DNA from: Serratia sp. M24T3
GTDB lineage: Bacteria; Pseudomonadota; Gammaproteobacteria; Enterobacterales; Enterobacteriaceae
NCBI RefSeq assembly: GCF_000257645.1
Contig: NZ_AJHJ01000016.1
Location: 29,897 to 93,896, forward strand
Direction: 5' to 3'
Length of the DNA stretch: 64,000 bases
Shown here: piece after piece, positions 8,262-15,549 of the stretch
How positions within the stretch are numbered: the stretch's first letter is position 1
Layout: each line of letters opens with the position of its first letter
Program-made: the position numbers and the translations under genes
The notes under the pieces: model-generated
The model's database searches: none
What the model was told of the DNA's origin: nothing
The model's input: the letters and a program-made list of their open reading frames with translations, nothing else

Positions 8262-8588
8262 TTATTTACCTTGTTGATTGGTTTCAATTTGGCGGATGCC
8301 ATCTAATTGGCTATTGCAGTTCTGCAAGTCGGTTAGCAGTAACTCATTCCACAGCACGCTTGCACCGTAAGTTAACGGGTCACTTGGCATGGGTGACGGC
8401 TGGCACTGATTTAGCAGGCTGGCCGGTATCGGCGTTACTGGCACTTTGACGTACTGCGTTGTAGTGGTCCCGCAGGCTGTCAGTAGCGGCAGCAGGAACA
8501 AGCACCAGATTGCACGGTGCTGTTTCAAGTACCGTCTTAATGATTGTCTGGCGGCCCTGACTGGCAGAGGCGTTCGTTTTTTGCGCAT
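8262..8588 (-). CDS. outer-membrane spanin lipoprotein Rz1
   Basis: The 108-residue protein is nested in a different frame inside the 3' part of Rz, the hallmark of Rz/Rz1 pairs. ATG 8588 is chosen (GGAG 9 bases upstream) over a TTG at 8606. A long basic n-region is followed by a hydrophobic stretch and the lipobox LLTAC with the lipid-carrying Cys at residue 39. The mature part starts CGTTTTQYVKVPVTPIP and has the Pro-rich linker of Rz1. Rz1 pairs with the inner-membrane spanin to fuse the two membranes during lysis. This copy looks intact although its Rz partner does not. Confidence 0.85.
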   Translation of the reverse strand: MRKKRTPLPVRAARQSLRRYLKQHRAIWCLFLLPLLTACGTTTTQYVKVPVTPIPASLLNQCQPSPMPSDPLTYGASVLWNELLLTDLQNCNSQLDGIRQIETNQQGK

Positions 8589-8799
8589 CCAGGGTAGCTC
8601 CGGCAATGGTGTTGAATATGCCGACGCTCAGCGCCTGAGATTGGGTGATGAATTCGGCTTCTTTCTTTTGCTGCACTGCGATAGTGAGTTGGTCGGTGGT
8701 TGATACCGACTTACCGTAGTAGTGGAAGGCAGCCTACATCAGCAGGGAAATTATCAGCAGGATGATAGCTGTCAGGGCAACGGCAATTTTGTTAATCAT
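8380..8799 (-). pseudogene. inner-membrane spanin Rz interrupted by an in-frame amber codon
   Basis: From the ATG at 8799 the frame codes MINKIAVALTAIILLIISLLM, a single membrane segment. It then meets TAG at 8734-8736 and continues in the same frame as AAFHYYGKSVSTTDQLTIAVQQ and on to the end at 8380. The expected next residue in this family is Trp (TGG), so one G-to-A change would explain the stop. A GTG at 8676 could restart the periplasmic part but without its anchor. Without suppression no working Rz would be made. Rz1, nested downstream in another frame, remains intact. The start overlaps the stop of the preceding small gene as ATGA. Confidence 0.85.
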
Positions 8800-8906
8800 G
8801 AGAGAAGTACTCCAATGAATAAGCACCAGCCCCAACCCTTTTTGCCAAATAGCGCAAGCACAAAGGCGAAATAGAAAAGCATTAGCGCTAATCCATGTCG
8901 GTTCAT
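8796..8906 (-). CDS. 36-residue membrane peptide in the lysis cassette
   Basis: Codes MNRHGLALMLFYFAFVLALF followed by GKKGWGWCLFIGVLLS: two short hydrophobic stretches separated by a Lys-Lys-Gly turn. Its ATG overlaps the endolysin stop and its TGA overlaps the Rz start, both as ATGA, so three genes are translationally coupled. Small unnamed membrane genes occur at this place in other lambdoid lysis cassettes. A second holin or pinholin helper is possible but unproven. Confidence 0.7.
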   Translation of the reverse strand: MNRHGLALMLFYFAFVLALFGKKGWGWCLFIGVLLS

Positions 8907-9397
8907 GGTTGCCCCATCAGGCAAACTTGCCGGTCAATTTCACGCCGGTTGATCAGGCCACGATTCCTCTGCTTATTCACGTATACCCATTTGCGAAGGT
9001 CATCGCATGCTTCAGTAGTCTGGCCAGCGTTGAGATGACGCAGTAAAGAGGAGTGCTTGAAGGAGGTAACGCCGACGTTGTATGCAAAACTATACATGGC
9101 AGCGCGGGTGTAGTTGTCGATGGGCACCTTTACAGCCGCATCCACAGCCTTTTTAACCGGCACCAGGTGTTTAATTAGCAGCGCATCGCACTCTTTGTCT
9201 GAGTAGTGGTGCCCGATAATCACATCCGGTCCGGTTATCCCGCTGCATACCGTCCAGACTCCGCCCTGATCGCGGTAAGGGACGCTTTTCTGCCCTTCCA
9301 CTCCATCCGGGCCACCGAGCAGAGCAATCGCTATTGTTATCGCGGTTGCTCCGCCCAACTTAACTATCTTGCTCCGCAATTCCGGTGACATCGCCAT
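8903..9397 (-). CDS. SAR-type endolysin, GH24 lysozyme family
   Basis: A 164-residue muramidase. Residues 15-30 form a weakly hydrophobic, Gly/Ala-rich segment without a cleavage site, typical of a signal-anchor-release domain as in phage 21. The catalytic triad pattern E-8-D-5-T is present at Glu34, Asp43 and Thr49 (EGQKSVPYRDQGGVWT). It is exported by Sec, held inactive in the membrane, then released to cut peptidoglycan once the membrane is depolarised. It starts 3 bases after the holin stop. Confidence 0.92.
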   Translation of the reverse strand: MAMSPELRSKIVKLGGATAITIAIALLGGPDGVEGQKSVPYRDQGGVWTVCSGITGPDVIIGHHYSDKECDALLIKHLVPVKKAVDAAVKVPIDNYTRAAMYSFAYNVGVTSFKHSSLLRHLNAGQTTEACDDLRKWVYVNKQRNRGLINRREIDRQVCLMGQP

Positions 9398-9399
9398 AA

Positions 9400-9699
9400 T
9401 TACTCCACCTGATCCATGGCGCTTTCCACTTTTTCAGCGACGTTAGCAGGATTAACTTCTGAATCGCCTTTATGCCCGGCGAGAAATGAGACCATTGCGT
9501 CCGTACGTTTCTCATCAAGCGTCTGCTTTACCTTTAACGCGTTGCGATTGTTTAGGAAGGTACTGAATGAAAGTAATGCACCAAACAATGCACACAGGAC
9601 GTATATCCACTGCTCGGTCGATAGGCCCGCAGCACTGGCAATAGTCGTCAGCGTGGCCCAGAAATGTGTCCACCATCCGTCATTATTCTGTTGATTCAT
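9400..9699 (-). CDS. phage holin (two membrane segments)
   Basis: A 99-residue protein from ATG 9699, starting MNQQNNDGWWTHFWATLTTI. Hydrophobic segments lie near residues 13-28 and 31-50, then a charged KVKQTLDEKRTDAMVSF helix and an acidic tail. Gene order holin, endolysin, small gene, Rz/Rz1 is the standard cassette. With a SAR endolysin the protein may act as a pinholin that only depolarises the membrane. The frame is open for 25 more codons upstream but these lack a membrane or family signal. Confidence 0.85.
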   Translation of the reverse strand: MNQQNNDGWWTHFWATLTTIASAAGLSTEQWIYVLCALFGALLSFSTFLNNRNALKVKQTLDEKRTDAMVSFLAGHKGDSEVNPANVAEKVESAMDQVE

Positions 9700-9842
9700 T
9701 TTCACGGTTCCACTCCCATTCTTTAGATGGGCTGTGTCAGTAGTCGAAGGGATTAGCGCCGGAATGCATTGCAATAGGCGTCATTTGAGGGTTGAGCATT
9801 CGGCGCTAAATAGGGTTAAGGCTGCCCGTCTACGCTGGGCTG

Positions 9843-10796
9843 TTAAGAAAATGATTCGAATAACTGGCGGCGTAGCTCGTTTGCATCTTTGATGTGGTAA
9901 TTCAGACGAACATGCTCCGCAAGTGAAGCCTGATAATCCTCAAGCCTGTTCTTGTCCTTAATGAGAGACTTCATTTTCCTTGAGAAATCATGATTTCCTT
10001 CAGCGTATAAGACATGATCGCAATCGACCTCATTAAAGTAAGGTCTAACTTTCGAGGCAATGAATGCTAAGCCCTTCGCGCCCGCTTCCAGCATCTTCAG
10101 GTTTGATTTGCAACGGTTAAAGGCGCTATCAACCAGCGGTGCCAGGGATGCCTGGTGGCCGTCATAAAGCTGCATGTAATCGGCAAGCTTCATGGCTGGC
10201 TTAATTTGCTGCCCCTTCAAGTTTCCGAGTATTTTTTTCCACTCTGGATCATCAAAACGAACACCGGCGATCGTAACCTCAGGCAAATGCGGTAGTAGTT
10301 TTAAATCCTCACAATGGGATGCACCACCGGCCCAGATATATGTGGTTTCAGACTCTTTATCAGGTGAAGTCGTGAATTGGCCTTCGTCGTAAGGCAAAGC
10401 GTTAGGGATAACCACAACATTGCGATTGACTTGCCTTACCTGCGCAGCCAAATGAGGGGTTGTCACAATTACAGCGTCTGCTTCTTTCAGGCATAGTGGG
10501 ATAACTTCGTTAATACCGGCCTTTCTAAAACGGTCATACAGGTAATGTCCTTCGTCGAGCAGCCAGTGATCATCAATGTCGATGACAATCCGATACCCCG
10601 CACGTTTCTTTTGCATCAGTTCTGCAAACCCGCCAGTGGGCATCCTGTTACACCAAAGCACAGGCACCTTAGGTTTCGGCAGGTAGGTTTGCTCCATGTA
10701 CTGGTAGGGCATAACAACACGGTGATAATCGCACGCGGTCGACGGACGCAGATCGGCAAACAGGTTCGAATTACTATTATTCTGGGAAACCAACAT
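9843..10796 (-). CDS. phage-encoded glycosyltransferase, GT-B (GT4-like)
   Basis: A 317-residue protein. The N-terminal half contains VIDIDDHWLLDEGHYLY and DAVIVTTPHLAAQV, then NVVVIPNALPYD, a hinge typical of GT-B enzymes. The C-terminal half has SLAPLVDSAFNRCKSNLKMLE, with the acidic/Lys donor-binding area of GT4 enzymes. The gene overlaps the upstream GT2 gene by 20 bases, so the two are co-translated. Substrate is unknown; likely uses are glycosylation of phage DNA, of virion proteins, or of host surface polysaccharide. It lies in the late operon just before the lysis genes. Confidence 0.75.
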   Translation of the reverse strand: MLVSQNNSNSNLFADLRPSTACDYHRVVMPYQYMEQTYLPKPKVPVLWCNRMPTGGFAELMQKKRAGYRIVIDIDDHWLLDEGHYLYDRFRKAGINEVIPLCLKEADAVIVTTPHLAAQVRQVNRNVVVIPNALPYDEGQFTTSPDKESETTYIWAGGASHCEDLKLLPHLPEVTIAGVRFDDPEWKKILGNLKGQQIKPAMKLADYMQLYDGHQASLAPLVDSAFNRCKSNLKMLEAGAKGLAFIASKVRPYFNEVDCDHVLYAEGNHDFSRKMKSLIKDKNRLEDYQASLAEHVRLNYHIKDANELRRQLFESFS

Positions 10797-11418
10797 AAAT
10801 AGGGCCCCCTTCTCTCACCAGGTCTTCCATTAATTTATTTCCTGCTTCCATTCCAGCTTTCTTAACTGCGCTTGAGACAACAGAGTTTCGAAATCCTGAA
10901 AACATGTCTTCGACGTGGATCCCCGCTACTACGGATAACGGGACTTCCCAACCACTGGATTTACCGCACAGCCCAGCACAATGTGCGCGGTACGCGTAGG
11001 TAACGTCTTCGGGGCCATACTTTCCGTACCGTTCATCAAAGTAACCCACCTCTTCAACACATTTGCGGGTGAGCATGGAGAACTGAACGGTTACGCCAGT
11101 ACAGAACATCACCCCGTCAACGTAGCCATAAGGGGGCGAGTCAAAAACATGCGGCCAGCCAATGAAATCAAGCTCGCGATGTCGAGCAGCAGAGATTGCC
11201 AACTCAGCCCAATCCTCTCGGCGTGGGATCACATCGTCATCCATTAAAAAAATATAATCACAGCCTTTTTCGTAGAGCGATTTCAGAACACGATTTCGAG
11301 CGTATGCCGGACCGTTTCTTTTTGTATCAGTGAAGACTTCCAACAACGCGCCGTCGGGCATTACATAGTCAGGGAGTTTTCTATCCCCAGTAGTGATTAC
11401 ACCAACACCGATTTGCAT
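10777..11418 (-). CDS. phage-encoded GT2-like glycosyltransferase (GT-A fold)
   Basis: A 213-residue protein with a NGPAYARNRVL motif and a DxD-type metal-binding loop in YIFLMDDDVIPR near residue 58. These are standard for nucleotide-sugar transferases of the GT-A fold. GYFDERYGKYGPEDVTYAYR near residue 130 carries the ED acceptor/catalytic pair. It starts with AGGAAGCTT before the ATG and is the first gene after the Q-controlled leader region on this strand. Together with the overlapping GT-B gene it forms a two-enzyme sugar-addition cassette. Confidence 0.8.
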   Translation of the reverse strand: MQIGVGVITTGDRKLPDYVMPDGALLEVFTDTKRNGPAYARNRVLKSLYEKGCDYIFLMDDDVIPRREDWAELAISAARHRELDFIGWPHVFDSPPYGYVDGVMFCTGVTVQFSMLTRKCVEEVGYFDERYGKYGPEDVTYAYRAHCAGLCGKSSGWEVPLSVVAGIHVEDMFSGFRNSVVSSAVKKAGMEAGNKLMEDLVREGGPIYVGFPE

Positions 11419-11571
11419 AAGCTTCCTACAGAAGGATTGATGAGTTCAGACAAAAAAAAGCCACGCGAGAGCGCAGCCTGAAATGGGGCCAGAATAAGCG
11501 TCTGGGAGCGCATTTCCCTATCTGATATTGTTAAATTGCTCAGAAATAACCATACAAATACGGAGGAATTA

Positions 11572-11730
11572 ATGACTGAAAATACAAATTCATCGGATGG
11601 AGGTAAGCCTCAACCAACACCACCACCCAAACCAGCTCCAGCTCCTACTCCGACTCGCGAAAGAAATCCTCGAACTGGTTGGACTGTAGTCGGTGATTCT
11701 GCTGAAGGCCTCAGAAGAAAAAGTAAGTAA
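11572..11730 (+). CDS. small Pro-rich protein
   Basis: Codes 52 residues: MTENTNSSDGGKPQPTPPPK, more Pro/Ala/Thr, then ERNPRTGWTVVGDSAEGLRRKSK. The ATG at 11572 follows GGAGGAATTA. Its 3' end overlaps the 3' end of the convergent membrane-protein gene by 20 bases. The family is unknown. It is plus-strand inside a minus-strand late region, hence probably expressed on its own. Confidence 0.65.
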   Translation: MTENTNSSDGGKPQPTPPPKPAPAPTPTRERNPRTGWTVVGDSAEGLRRKSK

Positions 11731-12280
11731 GCGCTGAAATAATAAGTGCGCAAACAGGAGTAAGGATTGTAGCGATCCTTACTCTCTCAAGTCCCTTCCC
11801 TATTCTGGAATTTTCATTCTTGCTCAATTCCGCAATTTCGTTCAAATCGACAAGCCGATAGCGTCTCAAAATATTCAATGTCGAAGGCGCTCCGGTGTAA
11901 CCTTTAGACTTGAAGTTACTATGATCGGCCTCATCGAACTCTTTATAACCTGCATGATACAAAGCATAAGGCGTAGATGAAGCCAGAGCTCTTCGCCTGA
12001 CTGACAACACATAAATAACCAGATAAACCGCACATAAAGCCCAATAAACGGTGAACACTGCTATTCCTGCGGCAAGAAAACCGGGATAACGATTTTGTGT
12101 AAGTAGCAGAAAAGATGAGCCAATACCCACGATCAATATACTGAGTAGCCTTTGCCCGTTCTCTTTATTCAACGAGTTAGACTGATGGATTTCTCGGATG
12201 CAGTCTTCACCCTGCTTCTCCAGAAAATTGAGCATGTCATCATCAATATCTAGGAAGTGCTCATCATGTGGTTTTTTCAT
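11711..12280 (-). CDS. membrane protein of unknown function
   Basis: A 189-residue protein with a soluble, acidic N-terminus (HDEHFLDIDDDMLNFLEKQGED), two central hydrophobic segments (LLSILIVGIGSSFLLL and the stretch around VYWALCAVYLVIYVL), a basic middle and a C-terminal membrane segment ending LTYFFF. There is no recognised domain. Placed just downstream of the late terminators and convergent with a Pro-rich gene, it may form a small cargo pair with it. A superinfection-exclusion or other membrane role is conceivable but not supported. Confidence 0.65.
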   Translation of the reverse strand: MKKPHDEHFLDIDDDMLNFLEKQGEDCIREIHQSNSLNKENGQRLLSILIVGIGSSFLLLTQNRYPGFLAAGIAVFTVYWALCAVYLVIYVLSVRRRALASSTPYALYHAGYKEFDEADHSNFKSKGYTGAPSTLNILRRYRLVDLNEIAELSKNENSRIGKGLERVRIATILTPVCALIISALTYFFF

Positions 12281-12374
12281 AGCTAAAACCTTATAGGCGT
12301 TTAATGATGGGATTTTATCTCAATGCAACTAACGGTCGAATTCTTATCATCAAAACGGCGCTAAATTTGGGCAA

Positions 12375-12400
12375 TAAAAAAGGCCGCCAAGCTGGCAGCC
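12375..12400 (-). terminator. late-region terminator 3
   Basis: On the minus strand, a GGCTGCCA/TGGCGGCC-type stem is followed by TTTTTT. It is the last of three terminators between the late promoter and the lysis genes. Confidence 0.75.
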
Positions 12401-12414
12401 CTTAAATGAGAAAA

Positions 12415-12437
12415 GCCCCTGCATTTCTGCAAGGGCC
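12415..12437 (-). terminator. late-region terminator 2
   Basis: A GCCC-TGCA stem pairing with TGCA-GGGC around a short loop, followed on the minus strand by TTTT. It ends the candidate structured RNA upstream. Confidence 0.75.
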
Positions 12438-12560
12438 TGTTGTAGTGCCGGGTGCCTCCCGGTGAACCTTTGGCCAACTAACCGTGGTTCGCTCTTAGGC
12501 ATCTTTAATAGCCTTCAGTTGATTTGCCCCACCGCATAGGGGGATTCACTGCAACGTGTT
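12438..12560 (-). ncRNA. candidate structured RNA in the late leader (C4/IsrK-like)
   Basis: Read on the minus strand this non-coding stretch contains CACCGGGAGGCACCCGGCAC, a tight hairpin (CCGGG/CCCGG), preceded by GAACCACGGTTAGTTGGCC and followed by a terminator. It lies downstream of Q in a lambdoid prophage. The CCGGGAGGCACCCGG element reminds me of the C4/IsrK antisense RNAs of P1- and Gifsy-type phages, but I cannot run a covariance search, so the family name is tentative. No open frame of note is found here. Confidence 0.45.
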
Positions 12561-12587
12561 TGAAAATATCACTAAATTTCAAAATGG

Positions 12588-12618
12588 AAAAGCCCCGACC
12601 GGTTAAGATCAGGGCTTT
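12588..12618 (-). terminator. tR'-like terminator close to the late promoter
   Basis: On the minus strand, AGCCCTGA pairs with TCGGGGCT around TCTTAACCGG, followed by TTTT. It starts about 40 bases after the predicted late start, the place where Q-dependent antitermination acts in lambda. Confidence 0.75.
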
Positions 12619-12664
12619 CTATGTTTTACCGCTCTAACAAGTGCAGTAACCCACTGTTAATGGC

Positions 12665-12693
12665 AATTTACCCCAACTTTCGGAAAAAGTAAA
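12665..12693 (-). promoter_or_regulatory. putative late promoter pR'
   Basis: Minus-strand TTTACT, 17-base spacer, TAAATT, located 40-70 bases after the Q stop codon and just ahead of a terminator. The position and the terminator order match lambda pR'-tR'. The two hexamers each match consensus at four of six positions. Confidence 0.55.
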
Positions 12694-12730
12694 TAACTCA
12701 CGATACTTTTGTGAGCTATTTCATTCACCA

Positions 12731-13501
12731 CTATTTAGTAACGCGATTTAAGGCTTGCTCTGCCCATGACTCCTCTTTCTCCAAATGAGTTATTAGCGTG
12801 TCATAGAATGGCTTTATCGTCTTATCCCATGTGGCAGCTGATATGGTATCGGTGAAGGCGCATATAGCTCTGAATGCGTCAACTGCAGGGACGCGTTCAT
12901 ACCCTCGGCCACGACAACGCTTGCAGTCTTTCATTACGGGAAATCCCTGCTTTTCTGTTTCACCCTGATCCAAAGAAACAGTCCGCCCCCGGCAGTCACG
13001 ACACGCTACTGATACCTCCCCTTTCCCATTACAGTGAATGCATAATTCACCAACATCTTCGCTCACTACTCTCGCCGGAGTCTTTTCACCACAGCCAGGA
13101 TGTTTGACTACACGCCTGTTGCGATAGATTAGCTTATGACCCCGGCATTTTTGACACAGCTCTTTCCCTGAAGCGCTTCTGCAATAATCCTTGAAGGCAA
13201 ATTTTGCGAGCACTTGCACTACTTTCACTTTAATCTTTGTGTCTAGCTTGCGTAAGGCTGGAACCTTGTCGCAATGCTTCATACCATGCTGTACCAGTAG
13301 TTGAATTGCTCTCTTTGAATCTTCAGGGCTAAGGCCTAACTTCCCCAAGAAGGCCTTAAATCCTAACTCTGCTTGTGACTGACATAACCCGAAAGCCCCC
13401 AACACGTCAGTACCAGTCATTGTGTCTCCAGTACAACGCGATGAGTCCGTGAACGACTGAGTTTTACAGAAGAAATACTTTGTCGCCGATTCAAGATTCA
13501 T
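12731..13501 (-). CDS. phage antitermination protein Q
   Basis: A 256-residue protein of the Antiterm (PF03589) family, of the phage 82/21 kind rather than lambda Q. Residues 1-110 are helical. The middle holds paired CxxC motifs arranged like a DnaJ zinc domain (CQKCRGHK, CIHCNGKG, CRDCRGR, CKRCRGRG), expected to bind two zinc ions. Q joins RNA polymerase paused near pR' and lets it read through the late terminators seen just downstream into glycosyltransferase, lysis and packaging genes. Its ATG overlaps the stop of a 35-residue gene. Confidence 0.92.
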   Translation of the reverse strand: MNLESATKYFFCKTQSFTDSSRCTGDTMTGTDVLGAFGLCQSQAELGFKAFLGKLGLSPEDSKRAIQLLVQHGMKHCDKVPALRKLDTKIKVKVVQVLAKFAFKDYCRSASGKELCQKCRGHKLIYRNRRVVKHPGCGEKTPARVVSEDVGELCIHCNGKGEVSVACRDCRGRTVSLDQGETEKQGFPVMKDCKRCRGRGYERVPAVDAFRAICAFTDTISAATWDKTIKPFYDTLITHLEKEESWAEQALNRVTK

Positions 13502-13605
13502 TTCTTTCTCCGCCTAGGCTGGGTATCCCAAGACTGCCAGTGAGTTGGCTGAGGCTCCGGGGTGATGGGCTTGAAAAGGGACAGGATTACTTCAAAAATG
13601 CTCAT
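13498..13605 (-). CDS. 35-residue protein coupled to Q
   Basis: Codes MSIFEVILSLFKPITPEPQP then THWQSWDTQPRRRKK. A strong GAGGAGG lies 5 bases before the ATG. The ATG overlaps the stop of the upstream gene (TAATG) and its TGA overlaps the Q start (ATGA), which argues for real translation and for coupling to Q. It has a hydrophobic start and a basic end; function unknown. Confidence 0.7.
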   Translation of the reverse strand: MSIFEVILSLFKPITPEPQPTHWQSWDTQPRRRKK

Positions 13606-13802
13606 TACAGCCTCCTCAGATATTCATTTTTCAAGTGGCCATTGAGCGCTTTAATCACCTTATACTTTTTGTAAAAACGGTGGGCGCGCACCAATTTCCT
13701 ATACTCATTGATTCTTTGTTGGTGGAGTGCAAACCTCCAAGGCATCCAGATGAATAGAACTACCAACCAAGGCGTTAGCGATAGCCATGCGCTTGCTGTC
13801 AT
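13605..13802 (-). CDS. small membrane protein in the nin region
   Basis: A 65-residue protein with one membrane segment (WLSLTPWLVVLFIWMPW) and a very basic tail (RKLVRAHRFYKKYKVIK). Its ATG overlaps the NinG stop (ATGA). No family is known to me; proteins of this shape are typical nin-region fillers. Confidence 0.65.
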   Translation of the reverse strand: MTASAWLSLTPWLVVLFIWMPWRFALHQQRINEYRKLVRAHRFYKKYKVIKALNGHLKNEYLRRL

Positions 13803-14434
13803 GCTGCTTCTCCGAGTTGTCGTTTGCGTAATTTTTCGTAATGGCGGGCCCGGCGCGTAAAGATTGCTTTCACACGTTGCAGGTATTCGATAGTGAAATT
13901 GCGAGGGGTATTGTCTGACTCGATACTTTCAACCCTTTGCAGGCCGATACGTTCGATTAGTCTGATGCGGTATTCTACGGCGTTGCCGCTAAGCTGGCGG
14001 TTGCAGCGGGTGCAAGCTGAATGGACGTTAAATACATTGAATTTAAGGTGGGATGCCGCGCCGCGTGAGCGGTAATGACTCGCGTCTACTGCACTGCCGG
14101 TGAGGTAATTACTGGAGCCGCTTAGAACGCCTCCACAGCTAACACAGGTTTTGTTTAAATCACGCATTCTGATATAGCGATTAAACGCCGCCTGCGCCTC
14201 TCTCTGCCACTCTGGTAAACCCTTTAGTGCTTCCCTTCTTTTTCTCAAATCGTCGCGCTGTTGCCTCTCCTGCTTTCGATTTTCACGCGCTGCAAGTTCT
14301 TCGTCTCGGCGGCGGTTAAATTCGATTGCGCATTTGTAATTGCTGCAGACTCTTTGAGTGGTAGACCAAGGCAAGTATTCAGATTCACAGATGGGGCAGG
14401 TTTTCGGCTTAGGCGGCTTTGTGCCCTTAGCCAT
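13799..14434 (-). CDS. ninG: recombination endonuclease NinG (Rap)
   Basis: A 211-residue protein from ATG 14434 (AAGGTGGTG just upstream). It has two zinc-type clusters, CPICESEYLPWSTTQRVCSNYKC at the N-terminus (cut by the domain) and CVSCGG plus CTRCNRQLSG later. The central DASHYRSRGAASHLKFNVFN is the NinG signature. Lambda Rap is a structure-specific endonuclease that cuts recombination branches and aids Red-type exchange. It overlaps NinI upstream by 8 bases. Confidence 0.93.
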   Translation of the reverse strand: MAKGTKPPKPKTCPICESEYLPWSTTQRVCSNYKCAIEFNRRRDEELAARENRKQERQQRDDLRKRREALKGLPEWQREAQAAFNRYIRMRDLNKTCVSCGGVLSGSSNYLTGSAVDASHYRSRGAASHLKFNVFNVHSACTRCNRQLSGNAVEYRIRLIERIGLQRVESIESDNTPRNFTIEYLQRVKAIFTRRARHYEKLRKRQLGEAA

Positions 14435-15107
14435 TGTCACCACCTTTGATTTTTACAATGGTCAACTGGCCGCCAAATACTGCGCCGGTGTCGATGTAAT
14501 TCAAATTGGCCGCTTTAGCTGGGCGCTGGATTGGCGTGTGACCAAAATAGAATGCCTTGGCACCTTCAATTCCCGTTTGCGGGCCATCTGAAAGCGCGTT
14601 GAATCTTTCCCGGCTCCAAACAGCATCAGATTCGCTAATTGGCTTACCAAAAAGGTAATGATCGGATGGGTAGTCCGCATGGCAAATAACAGTGCTCTCG
14701 CCAGCAATATTTACCTCAATCACCAGTGGTGAATTTTTGGCTCTCTCAATGAGTCTTGTTGCTAGCAGGCGCTGTTCTTCATCGAGCGTCCAATACCAAC
14801 TCCCGCCATTGCCAAACCACAATCTGCCGTCGTCTTTCCCTGAGATTGTATCGATGGCCATTTGCTCATGATTCCCGCGTACAGCCACAAACCATTTTTC
14901 GTTTTGCAGATCCAGACACTCGACATTCTGAGGTCCACGGTCGATTAAGTCGCCAACGGAAATAAGCAGATCTTCATGCCGGTTGAACGCCAATTCTTCG
15001 AGCTGCGTAATTAGGCGCTGATAGCAGCCATGCAGATCGCCAACAACGAATACATTCCGGTATTGGTCGCCATTAATGCGCTGGTAAACGCCGTTTCTTT
15101 CACTCAT
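14427..15107 (-). CDS. ninI: serine/threonine protein phosphatase NinI-type
   Basis: A 226-residue PPP-family phosphatase close in layout to lambda phosphatase. The three metal-site motifs are intact: GDLHG at residues 23-27, GDLIDRG near 52-58 and RGNHE near 78. A second-shell His occurs in CHADYP and in FGHTPIQ. It removes phosphate from Ser/Thr and also His/Tyr residues in the lambda enzyme; the biological target in lysogeny is unknown. It sits in the nin block between two small Cys-rich genes and NinG. Confidence 0.95.
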   Translation of the reverse strand: MSERNGVYQRINGDQYRNVFVVGDLHGCYQRLITQLEELAFNRHEDLLISVGDLIDRGPQNVECLDLQNEKWFVAVRGNHEQMAIDTISGKDDGRLWFGNGGSWYWTLDEEQRLLATRLIERAKNSPLVIEVNIAGESTVICHADYPSDHYLFGKPISESDAVWSRERFNALSDGPQTGIEGAKAFYFGHTPIQRPAKAANLNYIDTGAVFGGQLTIVKIKGGDNG

Positions 15108-15327
15108 CGTCTCTGCTCCTCTCTACGTCATATCCACACATGGCCCACCAATCCGTACAGTCACTGCACGCATAAACCTCATCGTCGCTTAGCGGGATAC
15201 CGCAGCCTTGGCATTTGCCACATAGACAAGGGTCATCCGGAGGGCTGGTTTTTTTACAATCGCTACACCAAATCCCCGGCATGTAATCGTGCATGCTCAA
15301 ATTGCTCTCCAGATAGCGCTCTGCCAT
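15100..15327 (-). CDS. Cys-rich small protein, possible zinc ribbon
   Basis: A 75-residue protein with four CxxC pairs or near-pairs: CSDCKK, CLCGKCQGCG and CSDC. This suggests two zinc knuckles. The ATG at 15327 overlaps the upstream gene by 31 bases; ATG 15294 (GGAG 12 bases upstream) is an alternative that removes the overlap. It overlaps the NinI start by 8 bases. Family unknown. Confidence 0.6.
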   Translation of the reverse strand: MAERYLESNLSMHDYMPGIWCSDCKKTSPPDDPCLCGKCQGCGIPLSDDEVYACSDCTDWWAMCGYDVERSRDDE

Positions 15328-15503
15328 TGACTGCTTGGCCTTGGCTCATATTTCTCAGTTTCCACGTACACGGATACGCACCAGGTTTTGTAGTCTGGGT
15401 TAAGTGATTTCTTAATGGGGGTATTGCGGGATTGGTAATGCCGGGTGAGGTTTTCAACTTCTTCTAAATTGCATTCAGGATACTGAAACCAGTCTTTTTT
15501 CAT
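15297..15503 (-). CDS. hypothetical nin-region protein
   Basis: A 68-residue protein beginning MKKDWFQYPECNLEEVENLT, with GGGGGTTGA right before the ATG. YKTWCVSVYVETEKY suggests a beta strand. I do not recognise a named family; the gene lies in the minus-strand block between the LexA-like gene and the NinI phosphatase. Confidence 0.6.
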   Translation of the reverse strand: MKKDWFQYPECNLEEVENLTRHYQSRNTPIKKSLNPDYKTWCVSVYVETEKYEPRPSSQWQSAIWRAI

Positions 15504-15549
15504 TCAACCCCCAGTGGCATATGACGGGGCATGCTTTCGTTCACCATAA

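Noticed and set aside
11443..11480. Possible terminator with a T8 run ahead of the GT2 gene (minus strand)
   Set aside because: The stem GGCTGCGC/GCGTGGC pairs poorly; kept out of the list as too weak.
15504..15549. Fifteen-codon frame before the 68-residue nin gene
   Set aside because: Too short and without support other than a start codon.
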